DNA from: Exilibacterium tricleocarpae
GTDB lineage: Bacteria; Pseudomonadota; Gammaproteobacteria; Pseudomonadales; Cellvibrionaceae
Direction of reading: 5' to 3'
Length of the DNA: 64,000 nucleotides
Assembly: GCF_007004655.1 (NCBI RefSeq)
Contig: NZ_ML660102.1
Coordinates: 89,854-153,853 of the forward strand
A model generated the notes under the pieces. That model had not been told where the DNA came from. It saw only the letters and a program-made list of their open reading frames with translations, and did no database searches. Shown one piece after another: positions 9,667-18,807 of the stretch. Both the position numbers and the translations under genes were made by a program. The first letter of the stretch is position 1. The number at the start of each line of letters is the position of its first letter.

Positions 9667-10989
9667 TTACCCTCGCTTCTCTGCGTGGGCAACCTGCTCC
9701 AGTTCCGGTAAATAGCGTGGTTCCCCAGACCTCAGATCAAGCTTTTTGTCCATCGCGACAACGGCGAAATGCATCCAGACAAGCGCGATGCCCACCAGCA
9801 CGGTCAGCAGCATAAAGCAGCTCGTCCACACGCCGATCAAGTCATTCATAATGCCGAAGGCAATCGGCAGGACAAAGCCACCCAGGCCACCGATCAGCCC
9901 GACAATCCCGCCCACTGAGCCCACATGATCGGGGTAATAAACAGGAATATGTTTATAGACGGCAGCCTTGCCGAGTGACATAAAGAAACCCAGCACCACC
10001 GTGAGCAGGACAAACACTTCAAGCGAAATGGTGATATTGAAATGTATCGGACCCTGGATACCGGCAACCGTGTAGTCGGTAGAGGGATAAGACATGATAA
10101 AAGTACAAGCTACACTGGCGATAAACGTCCAGTACATAACCTTGCGCGCACCGGCGACGTCCGACAACCAGCCCCCGAACGCCCGAAAAATACTGCCCGG
10201 CAAGGCATAACACGCAGCGAGCATACCGGCGGTTTTTAAATCCAGGCCATAAGCACCGACATAATAGCGCGGCAACCACAAGGCCAGCGCCACAAATGCG
10301 CCAAACACGAAGAAGTAGTACAGAGAAAAGCGCCAGACCTGGAGGTTCTTCAGGGGCCTCATCTGCTCTTGAAACGACGCGTGTTTTATACCTTGGGCCT
10401 TGCGGGCCTGGACCGCGGGATCATTTTTCGTGAAGAGAAAAAATACTATGGCAGTTGTCGCCAGTACGCCGGCATACACCTGGGCGACACCCTGCCACCG
10501 CCCATCCATGGCAATCAACAGAAAAGGGGCGCCAAAGTTGGTGACGGCCGCACCGACATTACCCATTCCAAAGATACCCAATGCCGTTCCCTGCCGCTCT
10601 TTTTCATACCATTTCGATACGTAGGCAATGCCGACCGCAAAGCTTCCTCCCGCCAGGCCCACACCGAGTGCTGCCACAATAAACATCGCGTAGGTTGAAA
10701 CCTTGGTCAGCAAAAAGGCGGCGAAGGCTGTCGCCAGCATTTGCAGGGTAAAAACGATACGACCGCCGTATTGATCCGTCCAAATACCTAAAAACAACCG
10801 GCTTAGTGAGCCGGTGAGAATCGGCGTTGCTACCAGGATGCCAAACTGGGTGTCACTTAACCCCAAGTCCGCCTTAATCTTTACGCCGATAATGGAGAAA
10901 ATTGTCCACACGGCAAAACAAACGGTAAAAGCTAAAGTGCTTGCCGTTAATGCCTGAGTTTGCTGGCCAGGTGATACGCCCTTCATCAT
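9667..10989 (-). CDS. narK1: Nitrate transporter, NarK1/NasA type (probable nitrate/H+ symporter)
   Basis: This 440-residue MFS permease with 12 predicted helices is distinct from the longer NarK2 next to it. The nitrate signature in helix 5 reads GLAGGSFAVGIAYVSKW and the helix-11 counterpart GGIVGLIGGLGGFVLP. NarK1-type carriers are proposed to start nitrate import with protons before nitrite is available for exchange. First gene of the operon; its start codon lies 67 bp from a TTGAC-N4-ATCAA box. A second ATG one codon later is an equally good start. Confidence 0.93.
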   Translation of the reverse strand: MMKGVSPGQQTQALTASTLAFTVCFAVWTIFSIIGVKIKADLGLSDTQFGILVATPILTGSLSRLFLGIWTDQYGGRIVFTLQMLATAFAAFLLTKVSTYAMFIVAALGVGLAGGSFAVGIAYVSKWYEKERQGTALGIFGMGNVGAAVTNFGAPFLLIAMDGRWQGVAQVYAGVLATTAIVFFLFTKNDPAVQARKAQGIKHASFQEQMRPLKNLQVWRFSLYYFFVFGAFVALALWLPRYYVGAYGLDLKTAGMLAACYALPGSIFRAFGGWLSDVAGARKVMYWTFIASVACTFIMSYPSTDYTVAGIQGPIHFNITISLEVFVLLTVVLGFFMSLGKAAVYKHIPVYYPDHVGSVGGIVGLIGGLGGFVLPIAFGIMNDLIGVWTSCFMLLTVLVGIALVWMHFAVVAMDKKLDLRSGEPRYLPELEQVAHAEKRG

Positions 10990-11056
10990 CGTTTATCCCC
11001 CGCTAATTAGCATCGTATTTACAGGGTCAGCATGTCAGGCGGCAGGGGGCAGTAAA

Positions 11057-11070
11057 TTGACTGGAATCAA
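11057..11070 (-). promoter_or_regulatory. FNR/DNR-type box upstream of narK1
   Basis: TTGAC-TGGA-ATCAA differs from the FNR/ANR/DNR consensus TTGAT-N4-ATCAA at one base. It is the only such box I see in the 331-bp divergent region 10990-11320 between narK1 and the NIT-Crp regulator, and it lies 68 bp from the narK1 start, a reasonable place for anaerobic activation. I could not identify a convincing -10 at the class II spacing. The rest of this intergenic region holds no gene. Confidence 0.6.
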
Positions 11071-11320
11071 GAATCGGAAAATAGCGGTAGGCCTTTGAAG
11101 CCCTGCGCCTGCCCTCAGCGACATATTCCCCTGTTGCCCGGCATGTTATACTGCCACTACCGTGTCGAGCAGCGCTCCCATTAAAGCTATTAAAATCAAA
11201 TGGTTACCAATAAAACTATCGGTATTTTCTCAGGCGGGACAAGTGCCCTCAGACCCGTATGTTCAAATAGATTAAGATCACCGGTATTCGCTTAGTAGAA
11301 CCTGAGCCGGGGCGAACTTT

Positions 11321-12904
11321 ATGAAAGAAGTGTTAACTTTGACTGGCGATATGGTCCATGAGCTGCAAAAAGAACGCGGCTACATGGCTTTATTCTGGGG
11401 AAGCGAAGGGGAGGAAGGCTCTAACGAAGTGATGCGCCAGTTTCAGGTCACGGACAAGACCTTGATAAAACTAAAGGAAGCCGCCCAGCGTTGGGAGCAG
11501 CAGATAAAAACCATTGACAAACTCAACTACCGAATAAAGAAGATAGAACAGCTCAGCGAACAGCGCTCTACGATTAATGCAGCCGATTCCCCGCCCTACA
11601 GCATTATTCATTTTTACACCTACGATATTATTGCCCCCCTGCTGGAGTTTATGGTGGAGATCGCGTTATTTGATCCGCATACGGACTCCTGCAATGTCAG
11701 TGCTTATAGCAATTTTATCCAGTGGAAAGAACGCACTGGCAGAGAGCGCGCTACGGGTGTACTCGGGTTTTCACACCGGGCGGCCGATCAAGAGACATTC
11801 GTCGAGGAATTAAAAGTACTTGTTGCTGAACAGGAAACCTATAAGGAAACCTTTCTTGCCCTCGCTGATACGGCTCAGCAAGCATGTCTTAACAACGTGC
11901 TCAATAGCCGCCAGACACCGGATACCGATGAAACCATTGAGGCAGTACACCGGGCCCTGGGAGATGCTTCGGGAAAGAGTATTAATAAAGAGAAACTCCT
12001 CAATAGCATGACAGCGAAATTCTGGTACATGCTGATGACGAAAAAAATTGACGGTATGCATCAGGTTGAGAATCTGCTTATCGACACACTGGCCAAAAGT
12101 CGACTATCGGCAAAAGAGGGCGCAGCGTGCCATGGTGTCGAACCGGGCGGCGTCAGTCCCCGAGCCATCGCTTTTCTCAAGACACTGCCTTTTTTCTCCA
12201 ACTTACAGGATTCGCTGTTCAACCAATTAATTCAATCTGCACACATAAGGGTTTATAAAAAAGGCAAGATTCTGTTTCTGGAAAGGGAGCAACCCACCCG
12301 GTTCTATATTATCCTGGAGGGTTGGGTCAAACTCTATAAAGGCACCGCGGCTGGCGAGGAAACCATTCTGCAGATGCTAAGCAGTGGCGATGCGATCGTG
12401 GGCTCCGCTGTTTTTTTAAATACGCCCTATCCACTTAGTGCGCAAATAGCCGAACCAGCGACGTTGATCAGTTTTCCCGCCGCTATGGTTCGCCAGTTAA
12501 TTCGCGATGACAACGAATTCGCTGTTAATATGTTAACCAACTTATCCCACCGCTCGCAATTACTGATACAGCAGGTCGAAATGGTTCGACTCAAATGTAC
12601 AACGGAACGGGTCGGCTGGTTTTTATTGAAAACGTTAATGAATCAGAGTGAATGCAATAATCGAATCAAGAACAGTATTAAACTACCCTACGATAAAGCT
12701 ATGATTGCGTCTTATCTGGATATGAAACCCGAAACCTTTTCACGCACGTTAAAACATTTTAAGAATCAAGGCTTTCATATCGAAAATGACACGATTATCT
12801 TGCCGAGCAATGACCAGCTCTGCCAGTACTGCGATGTTGATATCGCCTCTGTCTGCACCAGGCACAATACCAAAGACTGCCCCAACCCACACTGTGGTCG
12901 ATAG
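11321..12904 (+). CDS. NIT-domain/Crp-Fnr fusion regulator, probable nitrate-responsive activator of nar
   Basis: A 527-residue one-component regulator. Residues 1-240 match the NIT (nitrate/nitrite-sensing) domain: LQKERGYMALFWGSEG near residue 15 and the signature KERTGRERATGVLGFSHRA near 137, followed by a helical EQETYKETFLALA segment. Residues 285-400 form a cNMP-binding-type barrel (FLKTLPFFSNL, GKILFLEREQPTRFYIILEG). Residues 420-500 are a Crp-type winged helix (LPYDKAMIASYLDMKPETFSRTLKHF). A Cys-rich tail follows: CQYC-x7-C-x7-C-x4-C. The effector is inferred to be nitrate or nitrite; target genes are inferred from its divergent position to narK1. Known NIT proteins include NasR-type antiterminators, kinases and chemoreceptors; fusion to Crp/Fnr is much less familiar to me. 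The ATG has only a weak ribosome site. Confidence 0.85.
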   Translation: MKEVLTLTGDMVHELQKERGYMALFWGSEGEEGSNEVMRQFQVTDKTLIKLKEAAQRWEQQIKTIDKLNYRIKKIEQLSEQRSTINAADSPPYSIIHFYTYDIIAPLLEFMVEIALFDPHTDSCNVSAYSNFIQWKERTGRERATGVLGFSHRAADQETFVEELKVLVAEQETYKETFLALADTAQQACLNNVLNSRQTPDTDETIEAVHRALGDASGKSINKEKLLNSMTAKFWYMLMTKKIDGMHQVENLLIDTLAKSRLSAKEGAACHGVEPGGVSPRAIAFLKTLPFFSNLQDSLFNQLIQSAHIRVYKKGKILFLEREQPTRFYIILEGWVKLYKGTAAGEETILQMLSSGDAIVGSAVFLNTPYPLSAQIAEPATLISFPAAMVRQLIRDDNEFAVNMLTNLSHRSQLLIQQVEMVRLKCTTERVGWFLLKTLMNQSECNNRIKNSIKLPYDKAMIASYLDMKPETFSRTLKHFKNQGFHIENDTIILPSNDQLCQYCDVDIASVCTRHNTKDCPNPHCGR

Positions 12905-12912
12905 CGGCGCCG

Positions 12913-12951
12913 GCCAAGCCCCTACCCGGATCAGTATATGCAGGGGTTGGC
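12913..12951 (+). terminator. Hairpin after the NIT-Crp gene, possible terminator
   Basis: GCCAAGCCCCT pairs with AGGGGTTGGC (one bulged base) around an 18-base loop, starting 9 bp after the stop codon. No T-run follows, so intrinsic termination is uncertain. Confidence 0.35.
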
Positions 12952-13042
12952 TTGCATTCCCAACAGCAAACCCGGTAAGACGCCGGCCCAATACTCGACA
13001 CGAAAACACCGCAAGGCTGCATTTAGGGATTGACTAATTTTC

Positions 13043-13070
13043 TATTATGCATAATATAGCCAAATGGCTA
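13043..13070 (+). promoter_or_regulatory. Palindromes over the arsR-family promoter and start codon, probable auto-operator
   Basis: A perfect 14-bp palindrome TATTATGCATAATA (13043-13056) is followed at once by TAGCCA-AA-TGGCTA (13057-13070), which spans the ATG at 13064. The first also contains -10-like sequence. ArsR/SmtB repressors bind such AT-rich inverted repeats to repress themselves; here the second could also fold in the mRNA over the start codon. Confidence 0.5.
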
Positions 13071-13426
13071 TACATTATCAAACAACTCTGGATCGAACCT
13101 TCCACGCGCTTGGCGATGGAACGCGCCGGGAAATTCTTTCAACCCTGGCGACCCAAGGGGCCTGTTCCGCCGGCGAATTATGCGCGCCCTTTGCTGCGGC
13201 GCAGCCCACCATATCCAAGCATTTGAAGGTGTTGGAACTGGCGGGGCTGGTGCGCCGGGAGGTCAAAGGCCGCACTCACCGCTTCGAACTGGTAACGACA
13301 CCGATGGACGAAGCCGGGGACTGGATATCCCGCCACCAGCAATTCTGGGAAGGCACATTGGAACGCCTCGAGGCATTCCTGGGCCACAATGACAGTTCCC
13401 GAGCGGACACGGAGGACGGCAAATGA
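13064..13426 (+). CDS. ArsR/SmtB-family transcriptional repressor
   Basis: A 120-residue winged-helix protein. The ArsR recognition region is visible (FHALGDGTRREILSTLA, then FAAAQPTISKHLKVLELAGL, then VKGRTHRFEL). No Cys metal-binding motif is seen in the recognition helix, so it is more like the SdpR/YgaV-type group than the metal sensors. Members of this group often precede an SRPBCC (AHSA1) gene; here the next bases encode only a very short frame and then a glutathione transferase. The C-terminal WISRHQQFWEGTLERLEAFL is typical of the group. The promoter palindromes suggest autorepression. Confidence 0.85.
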   Translation: MAIHYQTTLDRTFHALGDGTRREILSTLATQGACSAGELCAPFAAAQPTISKHLKVLELAGLVRREVKGRTHRFELVTTPMDEAGDWISRHQQFWEGTLERLEAFLGHNDSSRADTEDGK

Positions 13427-13626
13427 GTCTGGCTGCGGCAGCGAAAACAACCCAAACAATAGAGGCTGGACGCCATGATTGATAATTCCCCCCTACCCGT
13501 CACTTCAACGCTGACAGGAGCACTCCTCTTCTTTTATCGGGCTTTCGTCCATCATCTCGCAGCACATCATCTGCCTTTGGGCAGGGGCCTGGCTGGTTTA
13601 CCACTTTTTACGTTAGGAGACTTGTT

Positions 13627-14232
13627 TTGAAACTCTACGACGCCAATGCAGGCAATGCCAAGCGGGTTCGTATATTCATTGAGGAAAAGGGGATCGAGGT
13701 CCCCCGTCAAACAGTGGAGCTCGGTAAAGACACCCGCGCGCCGTGGTTCCGCAACCTCAATTCTCTGGGTGAAGTGCCGGTTTTAGTGTTGGACGATGGG
13801 CATGTTATCACGGAAAGCAACGCCATCTGTCGGTATCTCGATATCGCCTTCCCACAAAATCCGCTGATGGGCACCCATGCGCAGGAGCAGGGCCATATAG
13901 AAATGTGGAGCCAACGCATCTACCAGCAGATCTTTCTCACCGTCGGCTTGATGGTGCGCCACACTTTACCTCTGTTTGAGGAGGTTATCGAGCAGGTGCC
14001 GGCATTTGCTGCAACACAGCGAAGAGCCATGCCCGACAGGTGGAAGTGGCTGGATCAAGAGATGTCAGACGGCAGGCCGTTTATCGCAGGCGATAATTTT
14101 ACTTTTGCTGACGTGCAGGGAATGACGGCCCTGACCATCGCTGATATTTTCGACCTTGGCGTCCCCGAAGACTGCGCCTATGTCGGTAAATGGGCGAATG
14201 GCATGCGTGCACGACCAAGCTGGAATGCATAG
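13627..14232 (+). CDS. Glutathione S-transferase family protein
   Basis: A 201-residue cytosolic GST. The start is TTG, chosen because it gives the family N-terminus MKLYDANAGNAKRV and is preceded by AGGAGA at 6-bp spacing. The thioredoxin-like N-domain has the cis-Pro region LGEVPVLVLDDG and glutathione gamma-glutamyl site ITESNAICRYLD; the helical C-domain has FIAGDNFTFADVQGMTALTIAD, the N-capping motif of the family. It would conjugate or reduce small electrophiles. It follows the ArsR-type gene by 200 bp, so shared regulation is possible but unproven. Confidence 0.9.
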   Translation: MKLYDANAGNAKRVRIFIEEKGIEVPRQTVELGKDTRAPWFRNLNSLGEVPVLVLDDGHVITESNAICRYLDIAFPQNPLMGTHAQEQGHIEMWSQRIYQQIFLTVGLMVRHTLPLFEEVIEQVPAFAATQRRAMPDRWKWLDQEMSDGRPFIAGDNFTFADVQGMTALTIADIFDLGVPEDCAYVGKWANGMRARPSWNA

Positions 14233-14369
14233 CGAACTTTGTACATCCAGCCCGGAACGACAGCGGGCCGTGGATATGGGAAAAGTCCCGTGTGTCATCC
14301 GGCACATTGCCTCGATGAAAGTATAAATCCCATCAGGCCCGTTCGCTCCCGATGACACACCGACCGCCT

Positions 14370-15749
14370 CTAAAGCGCAAATATTTTGCCTGGATTGAGT
14401 AAGTTCTTCGGATCCATAGCGCGCTTAAGGCACTTCATCATTGCAATTTCCGCATCGCTGCGGGTGACAGAAAGGTAGTCTTTTTTCTCCAGACCTATAC
14501 CGTGCTCGGCCGATACAACGCCGCTGTAATCACGCAAAGTACCGTAAACAATCTCTTCGACCGCCGTACGGGTATCGGGCTCGCCATCACCCACCGCTAC
14601 AACCAGATGTAAATTGCCATCGCCCAAGTGCCCGAAGACAACACACTGACTCTCGGGCCAGCGCCGTTTCAGACTGTCATTGATATCTGCGAGATAGGCT
14701 TGCATGTTGTCGAGTGCCAGGCTTATATCAAACAAAAACATCGGATATAAACTAATCAGCGCCTCGACATCCTCGCGAATCGCCCAGAGTGCATCTCTCT
14801 CGGTATTAGACTTTGCGACCACGGCATCGGCGATAAGGCCAGCGGCGTAAAAATCTTCCAAAGCGTTCTCAAACAACGCGGCGTCCGTATCGATATCGGA
14901 ACCCAGGGTCTCTATCAAGACATAAAATGGATACTGATCGGCAAACGGAGGCCGATGCCTGTCGCGGTGGGCCATGACCAGTTGGAAGAAGGAGTCCCAC
15001 ATAAGCTCAAAACCACTCAGGTTACTCCCCAAGCAGTATTTGGCCCGGTGTAACAACGCAATAACCGATTCAAAATCGGGTACCGCCACCAATGCGGTGT
15101 TCTGACTGCGCGGCTCGGGAATCAGCCGCAACACCGCGCGGGTAACAACGCCCAGCGTACCTTCGCTGCCGATAAAAAGCTGTTTCAGATCGTAGCCGCT
15201 ATTGTCCTTTAGCACTTTACCCAAAGATTTGATAACAGTGCCGTCCGCAAGCACAGCTTCGATGCCCAGTACTAACTGCCGCGTCATACCAAAGCGCAAT
15301 ACACGGTTACCACCTGCATTGGTGGCAATATTGCCACCGATGGTGGCAGAGCCCCGGGCCCCCAGGTCCACCGGAAACATAAGCCCGACCTCCGCCGCAG
15401 CTTCCTGGACAGACTGCAAGGGTACACCGGCCTGTACCGTCATGGTGTGATTCTTGACATCAACTTCCTCAATACCGGTCATGCGCTCCATCGACAAGCC
15501 GATATCGCCGGGCCGGGTGGCACAACCGCCAGCCAAACCGGTAAGCCCGCCCATGGTGACCACAGGGTGATTATGAATATTACAAAGCTTCAGAATCTCG
15601 GCAACCTCGGCTGTTGTTTTCGGGCGCACAATGGCCTCTGCCCGGCAGAGATTTCCGCTCATATCGCCAGGGCGTTGCTGCAGATCGGCGCCTGTTATCA
15701 TCGCCGGGGCGTCGAGTTTTCCCTTTAACTCCTCGATCAGCTGGCTCAT
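14370..15749 (-). CDS. FAD-linked oxidase, D-lactate/D-2-hydroxyglutarate dehydrogenase-like
   Basis: A 459-residue flavoprotein with the FAD_binding_4 (PCMH) fold followed by the FAD-oxidase C domain, as in DLD/GlcD/D2HGDH enzymes that oxidise D-2-hydroxy acids. Visible are the FAD segments VVTMGGLTGLAGG near residue 65 and GSATIGGNIATNAGG near 132, GSEGTLGVVTRAVL near 193, and the metal/substrate segment VFGHLGDGNLHLVV with VSAEHGIGLEKKDYL near the end. I start it at the ATG at 15749 because GGAGGA lies 8 bp upstream; the longer frame to 15791 has no such site. Stand-alone gene; the exact substrate is not deducible. Confidence 0.9.
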   Translation of the reverse strand: MSQLIEELKGKLDAPAMITGADLQQRPGDMSGNLCRAEAIVRPKTTAEVAEILKLCNIHNHPVVTMGGLTGLAGGCATRPGDIGLSMERMTGIEEVDVKNHTMTVQAGVPLQSVQEAAAEVGLMFPVDLGARGSATIGGNIATNAGGNRVLRFGMTRQLVLGIEAVLADGTVIKSLGKVLKDNSGYDLKQLFIGSEGTLGVVTRAVLRLIPEPRSQNTALVAVPDFESVIALLHRAKYCLGSNLSGFELMWDSFFQLVMAHRDRHRPPFADQYPFYVLIETLGSDIDTDAALFENALEDFYAAGLIADAVVAKSNTERDALWAIREDVEALISLYPMFLFDISLALDNMQAYLADINDSLKRRWPESQCVVFGHLGDGNLHLVVAVGDGEPDTRTAVEEIVYGTLRDYSGVVSAEHGIGLEKKDYLSVTRSDAEIAMMKCLKRAMDPKNLLNPGKIFAL

Positions 15750-15816
15750 AGGACCTGTCCTCCAAATATTAACGTTATCGGGTGCGGGCACCGGTTAGGC
15801 GTTACTGTACTTCCTG

Positions 15817-15848
15817 CGTGAGGACGCAAAACCGTGAGGACGCAAAAC
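15817..15848 (+). repeat. Perfect 16-bp tandem repeat, two copies
   Basis: CGTGAGGACGCAAAAC occurs twice head to tail in the 378-bp region between the FAD oxidase start and the Crp-type regulator (15750-16127). No gene is seen in that region. It may be a regulator site pair or a simple slippage duplication. Confidence 0.8.
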
Positions 15849-16127
15849 CGACAAGCCGCCCACTACGGCTAGTCCATCGCCTGCCGAACCTGAATCCTCA
15901 GCATCACAACCGGTTGTAACCAGCGATTTAGAGCCTGTTGTTGTTGCTATTGAGTCCTTTGCTTTGCAATGAGGCTTTACCTGAACAGCCTACACCGCAA
16001 TTACCGCGACCTGTGTCAAGCAAGTGACAGTTATTGATTGTCAACCTGTAGTCGCTGTTTTACTCTTTCTGTCATCATACTCAGCCACTAGATACCGCAG
16101 CGCGTAATTGTTGCAAGGGGGCGCCAT

Positions 16128-16808
16128 TTGCTGGACAAAAACAGTTTCAACTTCAACTGGATTGATGCCCTGCCCGACACGGCCAAACAGGCTGTTGTCA
16201 ATACAATGACGACACGCACCTTCAGCGACGGCGAATTCGTCTACCTGGCGGGTACCCCGTCGGAGGCGCTCTATCAAGTGGTCGAGGGCCTGGTGCGCCT
16301 CACGGTCATGTCGCCCGATGGCAAAGAAATCCTGATGTTTGTTATGCGACCTGGCGATTGTTTCGGGGAAGTCGGCCTGATCGAGGGTACGCCTCGCGCC
16401 AACTCCGCCAACGTGCAGGGCAAAACGTGCCTGCGACTTCTGCCCAAGCAAATATTCCGCGCCTTGTCGAAAGACTACCCCTCTATTAATGAACAGCTTC
16501 TCCAACTTATGTGCAGGCGCATGCGCCTGACCCTCGAAATGATTGAGGGGGCCGCCCTGTTGAGTTTACGCCAGAAGCTATTGCGGAGGTTGCAGGCGCT
16601 GGTCAGCGCCTACGGTGAACCGGCGGGCGACGGCATCGTTATCCGCCCGCGCTTCTCCCAGGAGGAGTTGGGTAAAATGGTGGGAGCCTCCCGGCAGAGT
16701 ATCAACAAAGAACTGCACGCACTGCAGAGTGAGGGGCTGATACGGCTGGAATCAGGCCTCGTTTACGTCAGTAACCCGGAGAGACTATCAGAGCAGGCTT
16801 TTGCTTGA
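16128..16808 (+). CDS. Crp/Fnr-family transcriptional regulator
   Basis: A 226-residue regulator. The N-terminal cNMP-binding barrel shows FSDGEFVYLAGTPSEALYQV and the phosphate-cassette-like FGEVGLIEGTPRANSANV; the C-terminal HTH is FSQEELGKMVGASRQSINKE. The cassette has Arg-Ala-Asn after the Pro, close to the cAMP-binding pattern of true CRP, but the ligand cannot be settled. There are no Fnr-type N-terminal cysteines. The start is TTG at 16128, with an AAGGGGG ribosome site. A 9-bp-arm hairpin follows 135 bp after the stop. No partner gene is nearby. Confidence 0.9.
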   Translation: MLDKNSFNFNWIDALPDTAKQAVVNTMTTRTFSDGEFVYLAGTPSEALYQVVEGLVRLTVMSPDGKEILMFVMRPGDCFGEVGLIEGTPRANSANVQGKTCLRLLPKQIFRALSKDYPSINEQLLQLMCRRMRLTLEMIEGAALLSLRQKLLRRLQALVSAYGEPAGDGIVIRPRFSQEELGKMVGASRQSINKELHALQSEGLIRLESGLVYVSNPERLSEQAFA

Positions 16809-16942
16809 CCGTACTCGATAACGAAAATACCGTCCGCATAGGTAAAAGAAACAGTCTGCTCTTTAAGCAACAACCAACATACCCTCTGTAAACGTCGTTG
16901 CTATAAACGCCGACTACAACCCCATGGCAGCAGAACCCACAA

Positions 16943-16974
16943 ACCATTGTGACGTCAACTGACAGCACAATGGT
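16943..16974 (+). other. Long hairpin in the 16809-17361 intergenic region
   Basis: ACCATTGTG and CACAATGGT form perfect 9-bp arms; the loop itself contains GTCA-AC-TGAC. No T-run follows, so it may be a weak terminator for the Crp-type gene or a protein-binding site. I see no gene in the rest of the 553-bp region. Confidence 0.4.
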
Positions 16975-17361
16975 AAGGTGAACACCTCATTGGCGATTAT
17001 TTGCTATTTGCCAAGCAGACCAATCCGTGTTCGCACCCTGTTAATCCGGACCGACGCCACAGGCATTATATACCGGTGTGGCGGGCATCTGGCCTGCCAA
17101 AAATTGACCGGGCTTTACGCGCACCTGGCGCATTGACCGGGGCCGGCCGTATAGGCTCATATTTTGACAATTTAGAAAGCGTTGAAAAAAGCAATTTCAG
17201 TACAACCAATGCAGCAAGAGTCTATATAGTGCAAACACACAATCCGTTATGATCGACGCGGTAATCGCGATAACAGGCATGAAACCAAAAGGAGATATGG
17301 CCATTGGAAACATTTTTCCCCACACTAGATACCCCGCAGCAAGATAAGATGGAATAGACTT

Positions 17362-18627
17362 TTGACCAGCAGAGTTGTCATCAACACCCTCACCTACACC
17401 ACCCTGGTTTTCCTACTGGCGGGTTGCCAGGGGAGTCTTATCGACTCCACACCTGACAATCGCACACAGGGTAACACGCATATCTCTCACGTCTGGACTG
17501 TTATAAACGACAAGTTTGGTGGAGAAGGCTTTAATTCACAAAAGTGGGCCAATACCAAACGACAGTTTACTTTACAGAACTATCAAACACTTTATGACGA
17601 GCATGCGGCAATCGAGTCTATGCTGGAAACCCTTGAAGCCCCCGCTGTCCGTTTGTTAACAGAGGCACAGAAAGCACTTTTCCTGAATGAAGTATCGGGT
17701 CAATTACCAATGGGGATTGGACTGATTGAGCTGCTATCTATTGATATCGATGAACACACAAAAGTACTGACTATTGTCACCTGCCTGCCACAGACCGCGG
17801 CCGCTAAAGCCGGGCTCAGAAGCGGGGATCAAGTTATAAAAATTAATGGTGTGCCTACAGCAGGACTGTCTCTTGCACAAGCGATGTCAAAATTGAGAGT
17901 GGCGCCGGGGTTGGACTTATCTTTGGATATTCTTCGCGACAGTGTCCCTCTCACCTTTTCGGTCCCCGGTGAAGCGGCCCGGAACATTCCATCACCCGTT
18001 CGTACCTTTACACAACAGTTTGATGATAAAACGATCGGTTATATTCAATACTTGATCGCTGCCAAAGATTCCGCCATCGATTTCCGCAACGGCCTTTCAT
18101 CCCTGCTCCGCCAGGGCGCTGACGCACTGGTATTGGACCTGCGCAACAACCCCGGCGGCAGCGTCCCCGACGGCCTCGCGGTTGCCGATCTGTTCCTGGA
18201 AAAAGGCGCCCCGATTGCCACGCTCAGAGCAGGTCAAGCGAGAACTGTGCGGGAATACTATGCGACGGATCGGGCCGTCTGGACAGGCCCTACAGCCATT
18301 CTGCAAAATGAAGGCTCGGCCAGTGTCGCTGAACTTATCGCCGGCGCCCTGCGCGCCAATAACAAAGCCATAATTGTCGGCCAAAAAAGCTATGGTAAGG
18401 GACTCCTCCATACACTAACGCCCTTGGCAAACAATACGGCCTTGATGTTTCCTGTCGGACGTTTAATAACCCCTGACCAGCGGGATATTCTCCATGAAGC
18501 GATTATTCCTGACTATCTCGTTCCTCAAACGCCGTCTCCGATCATGAGCAGTCAACAGATGGACGTGGGAACGGCAGTCGACCGACAATATCAGCAAGCG
18601 CTGGCTAAAATACTGAAGTGGGATTGA
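17362..18627 (+). CDS. S41-family C-terminal processing peptidase, lipoprotein
   Basis: A 421-residue envelope protease of the CtpA/tail-specific group. The N-terminus has a lipobox (VFLLAGC), so the mature protein should be a lipid-anchored periplasmic protein. A PDZ domain spans about residues 120-205 (GIGLIELLSIDIDEHTKV, AAKAGLRSGDQVIKINGVP). The S41 core has VLDLRNNPGGSV, the catalytic Ser in NEGSASVAELIAG and the Lys in GQKSYGKG. The only start giving a signal peptide is TTG at 17362; an in-frame stop lies 33 bp upstream, so no longer version exists. Stand-alone gene. Confidence 0.9.
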   Translation: MTSRVVINTLTYTTLVFLLAGCQGSLIDSTPDNRTQGNTHISHVWTVINDKFGGEGFNSQKWANTKRQFTLQNYQTLYDEHAAIESMLETLEAPAVRLLTEAQKALFLNEVSGQLPMGIGLIELLSIDIDEHTKVLTIVTCLPQTAAAKAGLRSGDQVIKINGVPTAGLSLAQAMSKLRVAPGLDLSLDILRDSVPLTFSVPGEAARNIPSPVRTFTQQFDDKTIGYIQYLIAAKDSAIDFRNGLSSLLRQGADALVLDLRNNPGGSVPDGLAVADLFLEKGAPIATLRAGQARTVREYYATDRAVWTGPTAILQNEGSASVAELIAGALRANNKAIIVGQKSYGKGLLHTLTPLANNTALMFPVGRLITPDQRDILHEAIIPDYLVPQTPSPIMSSQQMDVGTAVDRQYQQALAKILKWD

Positions 18628-18807
18628 AACCCGCCGATTCTACCTTGATTCGGTAACCAGGGCTTGTCATGACAATGCACACGCTACAAACGCAGCCAGG
18701 ACCAACCGACCTCAGACCTGCCGAATGGCATTAGGGTAATGAAGTCGGTTATTGCCAAGAAAGGCACTGCAGAGCCCTGCCAACGAGTTTACCTGCCTTG
18801 GTTTTCC

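Noticed and set aside
15961..16127. TTGATTGTCAA upstream of the Crp-type gene as an FNR box
   Set aside because: The half-sites are too close (3 bp instead of 4 between full TTGAT/ATCAA arms) and both arms are incomplete.
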